DNA of 15,863 bases from Candidatus Dormiibacterota bacterium (GTDB lineage: Bacteria > Chloroflexota > Dormibacteria > Aeolococcales > Aeolococcaceae). The stretch covers positions 10,130 to 25,992 of the forward strand of contig PLDZ01000171.1 of the NCBI GenBank assembly GCA_003136295.1, in the 5' to 3' direction. Positions 8,474 through 14,958 of this stretch are shown in pieces; the first letter of the stretch is position 1; each line of letters opens with the position of its first letter. The notes beneath the pieces were generated by a model. That model did not search any database. It saw only the letters and a list, made by a program, of their open reading frames with translations, and was not told where the DNA came from. The translations under genes and the position numbers were made by a program.

Positions 8474-8761
8474 TCAGCTCGTGGCGTCGACGTCCTGCAT
8501 TTCGATCCACACGAGACCCTGCAGTCCGAGGCGGAAACGCCCTCCCGCCCGCACGATCACCATGAGCACACCCTCGCATGCGCTGCACCGCAGCACCGCA
8601 CCCGGCGAACGTGGAGACATGTACAGGTGCTGCGCACCCATGGGTCCGACCGATCCGCACGCGGCGCAGGCGCCGCGCGCGGCGGTGACCTCGTGAACAA
8701 AGATTTCCTGGAGCAGTCCCGCCGCCGCGTTGCCGTCGAGTCTCAGCTCTTGCTCGGTCAT
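8474..8761 (-). CDS. DUF6510 family zinc-ribbon-like protein
   Basis: A 95-residue protein that I recognise as DUF6510. It opens with 'MTEQELRLDGNAAAGLLQEIF', a family hallmark, and carries two CxxC knuckles (C32/C35 and C59/C62) separated by 23 residues, as in a zinc ribbon or a small metal/redox site. No function has been assigned to the family as far as I know. It is the last gene of the operon with the molybdoenzyme and FAD reductase; the preceding stop lies only 7 bases before this ATG, with GGAGG placed across the end of the upstream gene. That tight linkage suggests a role in maturing or supporting the redox pair, which is inference. An in-frame upstream start at 8788 would overlap the reductase gene and lacks family support. 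Confidence 0.85.
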   Translation of the reverse strand: MTEQELRLDGNAAAGLLQEIFVHEVTAARGACAACGSVGPMGAQHLYMSPRSPGAVLRCSACEGVLMVIVRAGGRFRLGLQGLVWIEMQDVDATS

Positions 8762-8768
8762 CTCAGCG

Positions 8769-9521
8769 TCATCCTCCGGTGGGGCCAAATCGCTCGGTCT
8801 TGATGTGCGCCGGCTCGTGGCCGAGGTTCACGAGTGACTCCGCCGCCGACTCGACGAGCGGTGTCGGACCGCAGACGAAGATCAACGGGCGCTCCGCGGG
8901 AGGCCACGCGACCGCGCCCAGCATGGCTGTATCAATGCGCCGGTGCAACCCCGACCACCCCTCGGGGATGCTGCGAGTGAGCGTGTGGATCACCTCCAAC
9001 CCTGAGCCCATCGCGACCAGCCGGTCGAGCTCATCCCGGTAGATGACATCCTCGAGTGAGCGCGACGAGTACAGCAATCGGGTCGGAACGGCACTGGCGG
9101 CAGCCTGCCTGAGCCGGAGCATGGCCATCAGCGGACAGATCCCGGATCCGCCGGCGACCAGGAGGAGCGGACCTCCGAGGGCGCCTTCCCAGACGAAGTA
9201 GCCACCGATCGGACCGCGCAACTCCAGCTCGTCGCCGGCTCGCAGCTCACCCGCAAGGTACGGTGAAACCTCGCCATCATCGAGGCGCTCGACGGTCAGG
9301 GTCAGCCGCTCCCCGGCCGGGGCCGATGCGATCGAGTAGCTTCGCTCCGCCTGGTAGCCGTCCTCAGCCGTCAGACGTACGTCGACGTGCTGACCCGCCA
9401 GGTGTTCCGGCCAGCCGGGGACCGCCAGAACCAGGCTTCGCACCCTTGGGGTCTCGTCGACAAGGTCGAGCACCTCGGCAGTGCGCCAGATCAGTCGCCG
9501 CTGTAGCGCTGTTCCTGCCAC
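8769..9521 (-). CDS. FAD/NAD(P)-binding ferredoxin-reductase-type oxidoreductase
   Basis: A 250-residue flavoprotein of the ferredoxin-NADP+ reductase superfamily. Residues about 10-105 form the FAD barrel with the RSYS motif at 60-63 ('ERSYSIASAP') and 'RGPIGGYFVW'. Residues about 115-250 form the nucleotide-binding half with GGSGICPLM at 124-132, 'LLYSSRSLEDVIYRDEL', CGPTP at 217-221 and the terminal 'ERFG'. There is no 2Fe-2S domain at either end, so a separate partner must accept or supply electrons. The GTG at 9521 is chosen because it places the first strand correctly and gives a 31-base overlap with the end of the molybdoenzyme gene; a longer frame (to 9848) is only read-through opposite that gene. 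The partner is most likely the molybdoenzyme encoded immediately upstream, by context. Confidence 0.9.
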   Translation of the reverse strand: MAGTALQRRLIWRTAEVLDLVDETPRVRSLVLAVPGWPEHLAGQHVDVRLTAEDGYQAERSYSIASAPAGERLTLTVERLDDGEVSPYLAGELRAGDELELRGPIGGYFVWEGALGGPLLLVAGGSGICPLMAMLRLRQAAASAVPTRLLYSSRSLEDVIYRDELDRLVAMGSGLEVIHTLTRSIPEGWSGLHRRIDTAMLGAVAWPPAERPLIFVCGPTPLVESAAESLVNLGHEPAHIKTERFGPTGG

Positions 9522-10096
9522 GGATCGCCATACATGTGATAGCCGTACGTCTCCCAGAAGCCCGGCGAGTCCTCGTTCATCAAACGGAATCCGCGCACCC
9601 ACTTGGCGCTCTTCCAGAAGTACAGGTGCGGCACCAGCAGCCGTGCGGGCCCGCCATGCTGGCTCTCGAGTGGCTGCCCGTCGAAGGCAAAGGCGATCCA
9701 GGCCTTGCCGCCCGTGACGTCCTCGAGCGGGAGATTGGTGGTGTACCCACCGTCGCAGAACGCCATCACGTAGTCCGCTGCGGTCTCGACGCCCTCGAGC
9801 AGGGTATCGACGGAAATGCCTTCCCAGGTGGTGTCGAGCTTGGACCATTTGGTGACGCAGTGGATGTCGCGCGTCACCGTTTCGCTCGGCAACGCGCGCA
9901 ATTCCTCCCAGCTCCAGCGCTTCTCCTCGTCGACCTCGCCCTCAATCGAAAACGACCATTCAGCGAGCGACGTGTGCGGCGTGGGACCGGCGGAAAGCAC
10001 CGGAAAGTCGCGGACCAGGTACTGACCCGGGGGCACGCGGGCATCTCGGGGTTGATCTCGGGGCCGCCCTTTGAACGCCCGGCTCACGAATCCCAC
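9491..10096 (-). CDS. Sulfite-oxidase-like molybdopterin-dependent oxidoreductase
   Basis: A 201-residue enzyme of the sulfite oxidase/YedY superfamily, which binds molybdopterin. The likely molybdenum-coordinating cysteine is C80 in 'RDIHCVTKWSKLDTTWEGI'. Other family features are 'PPGQYLVRDFPVLSAGPTP' near the start, 'DYVMAFCDGGYTTNLPLED', 'HGGPARLLVPHLYFWKSAKWVRG' and a C-terminal 'WETYGYHMYGDPW'. The GTG at 10096 is preferred over the in-frame ATG at 10174 because GGAGG lies seven bases before it and the protein then begins 'VGFVSRAFKGR', as homologues do. There is no twin-arginine signal, so it is probably cytoplasmic, unlike YedY/MsrP, and has no haem domain, unlike sulfite oxidase. Electron exchange with the overlapping FAD reductase is the natural inference. 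The true substrate is unknown. Confidence 0.92.
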   Translation of the reverse strand: MGFVSRAFKGRPRDQPRDARVPPGQYLVRDFPVLSAGPTPHTSLAEWSFSIEGEVDEEKRWSWEELRALPSETVTRDIHCVTKWSKLDTTWEGISVDTLLEGVETAADYVMAFCDGGYTTNLPLEDVTGGKAWIAFAFDGQPLESQHGGPARLLVPHLYFWKSAKWVRGFRLMNEDSPGFWETYGYHMYGDPWQEQRYSGD

Positions 10097-10228
10097 GCGG
10101 TGACCTCCACACAGGCATTGTGATGAGCTCCCGATCATGCCTGCAGGGCTGATCTGCCGCTCCTGGGAGCCCATGCTCTCGCCCGCATACGTTTAGCCCA
10201 GTACCGTTGGGGTATCGTAATGACATCA

Positions 10229-10243
10229 CCTCGAGTCTCGAGG
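10229..10243. repeat. Perfect inverted repeat upstream of cold-shock gene
   Basis: CCTCGAG-T-CTCGAGG: two perfect 7-base arms around one base, in the divergent spacer between the molybdoenzyme and the cold-shock gene, 84 bases before the latter's start. The near-zero spacer fits a protein-binding palindrome better than an RNA hairpin. Which gene it would control, and by what protein, is unknown. Confidence 0.5.
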
Positions 10244-10262
10244 GGCATCGCTCGTGGTCGTC

Positions 10263-10320
10263 ATTCCTTCTCGAACGGACGCGCTGCGTCTGTTCTACAT
10301 AACGAGAAGGAATTGGAGAG
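10263..10320 (+). promoter_or_regulatory. Structured 5' leader of cold-shock gene (candidate thermosensor)
   Basis: An 11-base perfect inverted repeat, ATTCCTTCTCG (10263-10273) with CGAGAAGGAAT (10303-10313), encloses a second hairpin, ACGGACGC (10275-10282) with GCGTCTGT (10286-10293; one G-U pair, loop GCT). The right outer arm contains an AAGGA and stops one base before the likely ribosome binding site GGAG at 10315-10318; the GTG start follows eight bases later. Cold-shock mRNAs such as E. coli cspA are known to carry folded leaders that change with temperature. The pairing is seen directly; the regulatory role is inferred from position and gene type. Confidence 0.5.
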
Positions 10321-10326
10321 ACCAGA

Positions 10327-10527
10327 GTGACTGGTACCGTCAAGAAGATCGTCGCCGAACGCGGCTTCGGCTTCATCACCGCCGAGGATGGACAGGAGTA
10401 TTTCTTCCATCGCAGTGGACTCGACAGTTCACTGACCTTCGAAAATCTCACCGGCGATGAGCAGGTGAGCTTCGAGATCGAGCGTAGCGACAAGGGCCCG
10501 CGTGCCCGCCAGGTCCGGGCGGCCTGA
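10327..10527 (+). CDS. Cold-shock domain protein (CspA family)
   Basis: A 66-residue single cold-shock domain that binds single-stranded RNA or DNA in the cytoplasm and melts RNA structure. The RNP1 motif is at 12-18 (RGFGFIT) and RNP2 at 25-29 (YFFHR), both intact; the length is normal for the family. The start is a GTG with GGAG (10315-10318) eight bases upstream. The N-terminus 'TGTVKKIVAERGFGFI' is close to the family consensus, though V-K-K replaces the more common V-K-W-F. It is probably monocistronic: a folded leader lies before it and a 13-base-pair hairpin after it. Expression may be controlled after transcription through the leader. Confidence 0.95.
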   Translation: MTGTVKKIVAERGFGFITAEDGQEYFFHRSGLDSSLTFENLTGDEQVSFEIERSDKGPRARQVRAA

Positions 10528-10545
10528 CCCTCGCTGCGTGAGGCA

Positions 10546-10577
10546 TCCGGTCATCGCCTTTTTTGGCGATGACCGGA
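10546..10577 (+). terminator. Hairpin after cold-shock gene
   Basis: TCCGGTCATCGCC pairs perfectly with GGCGATGACCGGA (13 base pairs) around a T6 loop, starting 19 bases after the cold-shock stop codon. The T-run sits in the loop rather than after the stem, so it is not a classical intrinsic terminator; it may stop transcription with help, or protect the mRNA 3' end. Confidence 0.55.
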
Positions 10578-10690
10578 ACCTCGATTCGCCGTATAGAGTG
10601 GACTCATTCATATGGCGGACGAAACCCCGAGGAAAGCGCTGATAGCAGCGACGGTGCTGTCGTCTGAGCATCGCTAACCGAACCGATCAG

Positions 10691-11692
10691 GTGGCTGTGT
10701 CCGCGCGGCGGAAATTACCGGTCCCGCTTCGGCGCGTTTTGACCGGCGTGATCGGTTTAGCCGGGATCGCAGCTGTCGTGCTGTTCCTCGACCCCGCCAA
10801 GGTGGGAAGTGCGCTGGAACATTTCCAGCTGGCCTTGATTGCGCCGATCGTGATGCTCTCGGTGCTCGTCTACATTCTGCAAGGGGTTCGCTGGCACTAC
10901 CTGCTGACCGACGTCGGCACCAAGCTGCGACTCCGAGACACGATCCTGATCAACCTCGCAGGGCAAACCATCACCGCGATCGTGCCGCTGGGCGATCTCA
11001 CGCGCGCCGCGTTCGCAAGCACCGCCGACGGCACGGACTTCGGCACCGTCGCCGCCACCGTCACCGTGCAGGAGCTGTCATACATGCTCTGGCTCATCCT
11101 CGCTGCGCTGCCGGCGATTCTCGCGCTCGGTTACGGGCTCGCCGCGGTGATACCGGTCGCGGCCGGCATCGCGCTGATCGTCATCGTGCTCACCGTGTCA
11201 CCGGTGTTCTGCCAGTTCCACAACCTGGTGGCGCACATACCGTTTCTCAATAAGCTGCTCCCGGCCATCGACGAGTTGCAGCAGGAAACGTCCACGCTGC
11301 TGCACCGTCGCGACGCCCTTGCCCTTTCGGTGCTCGACGCGGCGCGTGTCGTGGTCGCCGTCACCACCTTCTGGCTGGTGCTACAGGGGCTGGAGCCGGG
11401 GCGAGTCGGCTGGTGGCAGGCGGCATTCGTCCTGGCCCTGGCCACCATCGGTGGCGCGGTGAGCCTGATTCCCGGCGGCGTCGGCGCCAATGAGGCGAGC
11501 GTCGCCGCGCTCCTCATCTTTCTGGGGTTTGCCTCGGGGAGCGCCGGCGCCGCGGCGATCATCCAGCGCGGGCTTATGACCGGGCTATCCCTCGTCCTGG
11601 GCTTCGCCGCCTACGCGCTGATCAACAAACGGCTCCACCTCGGCGGCATCTTCCAGCTGTTCGCACACAGAGCGGCGCCCGTTAACGCGTAG
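10691..11692 (+). CDS. Flippase-like lysylphosphatidylglycerol synthase transmembrane-domain protein
   Basis: A 333-residue integral membrane protein of the LPG_synthase_TM/UPF0104 group, the membrane half of MprF-type proteins, without the cytoplasmic aminoacyl-transferase domain. About eight hydrophobic helices are visible. Family features include 'LQGVRWHYLLTDVG' after the second helix, 'NLAGQTITAIVPLGDLTRAAFAS' near residues 93-115, and 'GGAVSLIPGGVGANEASVAALL' near residues 257-278. Stand-alone members are thought to move lipids or lipid-linked molecules across the membrane, but the cargo here is unknown. The start may be GTG at 10691 or GTG at 10697; neither has a convincing ribosome binding site. 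It follows the cold-shock gene by 163 bases with the hairpin between, so it is probably transcribed separately. Confidence 0.85.
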   Translation: MAVSARRKLPVPLRRVLTGVIGLAGIAAVVLFLDPAKVGSALEHFQLALIAPIVMLSVLVYILQGVRWHYLLTDVGTKLRLRDTILINLAGQTITAIVPLGDLTRAAFASTADGTDFGTVAATVTVQELSYMLWLILAALPAILALGYGLAAVIPVAAGIALIVIVLTVSPVFCQFHNLVAHIPFLNKLLPAIDELQQETSTLLHRRDALALSVLDAARVVVAVTTFWLVLQGLEPGRVGWWQAAFVLALATIGGAVSLIPGGVGANEASVAALLIFLGFASGSAGAAAIIQRGLMTGLSLVLGFAAYALINKRLHLGGIFQLFAHRAAPVNA

Positions 11693-11738
11693 TCGCCCGG
11701 CACCCGTCCACGGGCTCGACTGTCTGCGTCGCGGGGAT

Positions 11739-12107
11739 ATGGCTCGCGGCCTGCCGATCCTCGGCACCGCGACCGTCTTCTACACGGGTGACTTCCTCGA
11801 GCAGAACCCGTACGACGACTGGGCCGTCTCCCTTCGTGAAGAGGCACGCGCCGCATGTGTGGCGGCGTTGCGCCTGCTGGCCCGACATGCCGCCGATCCC
11901 GACGCGGCGGTGACCCATCTCCTTCGCATCCTCGAGACGGATCGCTACGACGAGCAGGCGCATCTCGGCCTCGTGCACGGGCTGGCCGATTCCGGCCGGC
12001 ATGGCGAGGCCCATCGCCATTACTTGAATTACCGGCGCGCCATGGACGATCTCGGGGTGGAACCTGCTCCATTTCCCGGCAGGGCGGCCACGATCAATCC
12101 TCGCTGA
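11739..12107 (+). pseudogene. Remnant of a SARP/AfsR-type regulator (BTAD domain only)
   Basis: The 122-residue frame matches the bacterial transcriptional activator domain found at the C-terminus of the DNA-binding core of SARP/AfsR-like regulators: 'FYTGDFLEQNPYDDWAVSLREEARAA', a TPR-like 'RILETDRYDEQAHLGLVHGLADSGRHGEAHRHY' segment (about residues 66-98) and the usual end 'AMDDLGVEPAP'. Complete regulators have a winged-helix DNA-binding domain before this, and often an ATPase after it; neither is present. The frame is open upstream to the preceding gene's end, but that stretch does not resemble the expected domain. It is therefore probably the 3' fragment of a deleted regulator gene. A short expressed protein cannot be ruled out. 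Its end overlaps the convergent YciI-like gene by 14 bases. Confidence 0.6.
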
Positions 12108-12438
12108 TCTTGACCAGGTGTCCGGGCTGGCGAAGCAGACCCGGCGGGCACAACCAGGTCATGACGTCGACGGCAAGACGCCCGGCGCGCACCGCTGGGT
12201 CCGCCTCCGCAAGCTCTCTCGCGCGCGCCAGTGATCCGGTCCTGTAGAAGGTGAGACCGCGCAGCGAATCGTCTGGCTGATCGGTCACTGGACCGTTGGT
12301 CGCGACATCACCCGACGCACGAAGTGTCGCGTGGTACGCGAGGTGGTCTTGCTGAATGCGCTCCAGTGTTTGGTCGTCGTACGCGGGAGCGTTCGCGGGG
12401 CGACGAAGGAGCACCAGCTCGAAGGATTCCAATTCCAT
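12094..12438 (-). CDS. YciI-like domain protein
   Basis: A 114-residue protein of the YCII (ferredoxin-like, dimeric) family. It shows the first strand 'FELVLLRRP', the conserved His region 'QDHLAYHATLRASGDVATNGPV' (about residues 31-52), and the later 'ARELAEADPAVRAGRLAVDVMTW' containing the conserved D-P pair. YciI proteins are small enzymes or binding proteins with a proposed His/Asp active site; reactions are known only for a few. The ATG at 12438 has GGGAG six bases before it, which decides the start over the open frame that runs to 12639 into the divergent gene. It is transcribed away from the Asp-box propeller gene, with 97 bases between the starts. Confidence 0.85.
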   Translation of the reverse strand: MELESFELVLLRRPANAPAYDDQTLERIQQDHLAYHATLRASGDVATNGPVTDQPDDSLRGLTFYRTGSLARARELAEADPAVRAGRLAVDVMTWLCPPGLLRQPGHLVKISED

Positions 12439-12535
12439 ATCTATCTCCCGGCAGGGCGAAGGTCTCTGATCTGCGGCTTTTTTGTTCAGGGGTATAGACT
12501 GCCCCGCGATCCCGGCAACTCCTGGAGGGGCTTCG

Positions 12536-13633
12536 ATGGGACTGACAATCCTGCTGATCGGTACGCGCAAGGGTTTGATGATCGCGCGGAGCACGGATGA
12601 TCGGCGCACCTGGGCGACCGGAGACTTCCAGTTTCTCAACCAGGAGGTCTATGGCGTGGCCATCGACACGCGCCACGACCCGCCGCGGATTTTCGCCGGC
12701 GTCGGGACGGGGCATTGGGGTCCGCTGCTGACCTACTCCGACGACATCGGCAAGTCCTGGACCGAGCCGGCGGAGCCGCCGATCGGCTTTCCTCAAGGGA
12801 GCGACGCCGCGGTCGCCCGTGTCTGGCAGATTCAGCCCGCGCCCGCCGATCAGCCGGACGTCGTGTACGCCGGGGTCGAGCCGCACGCCCTGTTCAGATC
12901 CGATGACCGCGGCGAGAGCTTCGCGCTCGTCGAGGGCCTCTGGCGGCATCCGCACCGTCCGAGCTGGACCCCCGGCGGTGGCGGCGCCTGCCTCCACACG
13001 GTCCTTCCCCACCCGACCGATCCCGACGATGTGATGGTCGTGATGTCGGCCGCCGGCGTCTACCGCACCCGAGACGGAGGCGCGAGCTGGGAGCCGGCGA
13101 ACCGGGGTATCCAGGCGGCGTTCCTCCCCGAGGATCAGCGCTTTCCGGAATTCGGACAGTGCGTCCACAAGGTGGCGTTCCATCCGGATCGCCCGGAGCG
13201 CCTCTTCGCCCAGAACCACTTCGGTGTCTACCGCAGTGACGACCGCGGCGACTCGTGGACAGCCATCGAATCGGGGCTGCCGAGCAATTTCGGATTCGCA
13301 CTCGTCGCCCACCCGCACCGCGCGGACACCCTCTATTCGTTCCCGCTCCAGGCGGACGCTGAGCGGTTTCCACCGGAGGCGAAGCTGCGGGTGTACCGAA
13401 CCGAAAACGCGGGCGACAGTTGGGAGCCGCTGTCGGAAGGCCTGCCCAGGGACCCGTATTACGCCGCCGTCCTTCGCGACGCGATGGTCGCCGATTCCGC
13501 GGACCCGGCGGGTGTCTACTTCGGCACCAGGCTGGGAGAGGTATACGCGAGCCGGGAGGAGGGCGAGAACTGGTCGCTGATCGCCAGCCACATTCCAGAC
13601 GTTCTGTCCCTGCGGGTTGCTGAGGTCGCGTGA
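12536..13633 (+). CDS. Asp-box (BNR/sialidase-like) seven-bladed beta-propeller protein
   Basis: A 365-residue protein with seven Asp-box-like motifs (S/T-x-D-x-G-x-x-W/F) at residues 19, 68, 122, 178, 234, 289 and 339, spaced 49-56 apart; examples are SDDIGKSW, SDDRGESF, TRDGGASW and SDDRGDSW. This predicts a full seven-bladed propeller of the WD40/YVTN/BNR-like group, often annotated as exo-alpha-sialidase or glycosyl hydrolase. The sialidase arginine triad cannot be confirmed, so enzymatic activity should not be assumed. There is no signal peptide ('MGLTILLIGTRKGLMIA' is a strand), so it is likely cytoplasmic. The ATG at 12536 has GGAGG about eight bases upstream. Its stop overlaps the next gene's GTG start (GTGA), so the two are translationally coupled. 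TATAGA at 12493 is a possible -10 box. Confidence 0.88.
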   Translation: MGLTILLIGTRKGLMIARSTDDRRTWATGDFQFLNQEVYGVAIDTRHDPPRIFAGVGTGHWGPLLTYSDDIGKSWTEPAEPPIGFPQGSDAAVARVWQIQPAPADQPDVVYAGVEPHALFRSDDRGESFALVEGLWRHPHRPSWTPGGGGACLHTVLPHPTDPDDVMVVMSAAGVYRTRDGGASWEPANRGIQAAFLPEDQRFPEFGQCVHKVAFHPDRPERLFAQNHFGVYRSDDRGDSWTAIESGLPSNFGFALVAHPHRADTLYSFPLQADAERFPPEAKLRVYRTENAGDSWEPLSEGLPRDPYYAAVLRDAMVADSADPAGVYFGTRLGEVYASREEGENWSLIASHIPDVLSLRVAEVA

Positions 13634-13914
13634 CCTCGCGGCTGCTCCTGCCCGCGGTGCTGCGGCGTTACGCCGACGATCAGGCCGAGATCGAGATCCG
13701 TAGCGGCACCCTGGGCACCGCCCTCGACGACCTCTGCAAACGGATGCCCCAGCTTGAGCGCCGGCTGCGCGACGAGCAAGGCCAGCTCCGACCCCACATC
13801 CTCATGTTCGTCGACGGGGTGAGCGTGCGAAGTGGTACGCCCATGGACACGCCGCTTCCCGACGGGGCGGAGGTCTTCGTCGCGCCGGCCGTCTCAGGCG
13901 GGAGCGGCGACTGA
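13630..13914 (+). CDS. MoaD/ThiS family ubiquitin-like sulfur-carrier protein
   Basis: A 94-residue beta-grasp protein of the MoaD/ThiS family: first strand 'SRLLLPAVLRRYA', the central helix 'LGTALDDLCKRMPQLERRL', 'ILMFVDGVSV' and 'PLPDGAEVFVAPAVSGG'. Family members carry sulfur as a thiocarboxylate on a C-terminal Gly-Gly after adenylation by an E1-like enzyme. Here G90-G91 is followed by S-G-D, so the carrier form would need removal of three residues, or the protein does not work this way. The GTG start overlaps the propeller gene's stop by four bases, a strong sign of co-expression with it. No E1-like protein, peptidase or sulfurtransferase is encoded in this window. Confidence 0.85.
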   Translation: MTSRLLLPAVLRRYADDQAEIEIRSGTLGTALDDLCKRMPQLERRLRDEQGQLRPHILMFVDGVSVRSGTPMDTPLPDGAEVFVAPAVSGGSGD

Positions 13915-14015
13915 GTCAAACGGTCGAATCTGGGGCGGCACGCCTGGTGTCGGGTGGGGAGGGGATGGACTGCGCCGGGCACGGGGTGGCGATTGAGCAC
14001 GTGGAGGGTCAACGG

Positions 14016-14834
14016 ATGGGCACGGAAACGAAGCAGAGCCTGACGGTCGAGGGGGTCGGCCAGGTGGAGGTCACCGTCACGGATGTGGGAGGCGGACCCC
14101 CATTCCTCCTCGTGCATGGCGGGGCCGGTCCCCAGTCGATGGCCGCGTTCGCAGACCTGCTTGTCACCACCCGGGGCGCTCGGGTGATCACGCCCACGCA
14201 CCCGGGATTTGGGGCCACGCCGCGGCCCGACGGTCTTGCCAGCATTGCCGCACTCGCCCGCGTCTACGTCGCGCTGCTCGAGCAGATGGACGTCCAGGGC
14301 GTCACCGTGGTCGGCAACTCCATCGGCGGATGGATCGTCGCCGAGATGGCACTGCTGCGATCGTCGCGGATCGGCGGCGTGGTCCTCGTCGACGCTGCGG
14401 GCATCGAGGTCGAGGGGCACCCCATCGTCGACTTCTTCTCGCTCACCCTGGACCAGGTGGCTGAATTCAGCTACCACGATCCGGACCGTTTCCGGATCGA
14501 CCCGACGACCATGCCGGAGGCGCAGCGGGCTGTCATGGCGGGCAATCGCGCGAGCCTCGCCACATACGGCGGCCAGTCGATGAGCGACCCCAGCCTCCGC
14601 GGGCGCTTGGCGAACATCGCGGTGCCGACACTCGTCGTCTGGGGCGATGGCGATCAGATCGTCGACCTGGAGTACGGTCGCGCCTACGCCGCCGCCATCC
14701 CCGGCGCGACATTCATCCTCCTCACCGCCACGGGCCACGTGCCACAGATCGAGACGCCGGAACAGGTCCTGGCGCCCGTGTGGGACTTCGCCGCCGCACA
14801 CGCCGGACGCGGGTCCGCCACCACTGGTCAATGA
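14016..14834 (+). CDS. Alpha/beta hydrolase
   Basis: A 272-residue alpha/beta-hydrolase fold protein with the catalytic triad in place: nucleophile S102 in GNSIGG, acid D213 in WGDGD (W209-D213), and base H241 in GHVPQIE. The oxyanion-hole stretch is 'LLVHGGAG' (31-38), and 'TPTHPGFGATPRP' follows. Length and motifs fit esterases or meta-cleavage-product type hydrolases; the substrate cannot be told. The ATG at 14016 is chosen because GGAGGG lies seven bases upstream and the protein then begins just before the first strand; the frame is open further to 13947 without a good ribosome binding site. It follows the MoaD-like gene by 101 bases on the same strand and may share its transcript. Confidence 0.9.
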   Translation: MGTETKQSLTVEGVGQVEVTVTDVGGGPPFLLVHGGAGPQSMAAFADLLVTTRGARVITPTHPGFGATPRPDGLASIAALARVYVALLEQMDVQGVTVVGNSIGGWIVAEMALLRSSRIGGVVLVDAAGIEVEGHPIVDFFSLTLDQVAEFSYHDPDRFRIDPTTMPEAQRAVMAGNRASLATYGGQSMSDPSLRGRLANIAVPTLVVWGDGDQIVDLEYGRAYAAAIPGATFILLTATGHVPQIETPEQVLAPVWDFAAAHAGRGSATTGQ

Positions 14835-14958
14835 GTCTGCCGTGCTCCCATCGCCACTGGACAGGCGGTGACGACGTCGCGCCTGGGAGGTGGCGCGATA
14901 GTGCAGATGGACCGTCCCGTTGGCGAATCGGCCGTCGTGTAGATGAGCCGCGACACGG

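Noticed and set aside
8769..9848. Longer version of the FAD reductase (359 residues) starting at 9848.
   Set aside because: The extra 109 residues lie opposite the coding frame of the molybdoenzyme, are Arg-rich and match nothing; homology begins at about 9521.
12482..12535. Earlier start for the propeller protein at 12482.
   Set aside because: The ATG at 12536 has a GGAGG at proper distance and begins at the first propeller strand; the earlier start overlaps a possible promoter.
12308..13591. Long minus-strand open frame (427 codons) opposite the Asp-box propeller.
   Set aside because: It is Arg-rich shadow sequence opposite a gene with clear motifs, typical of high-GC DNA.
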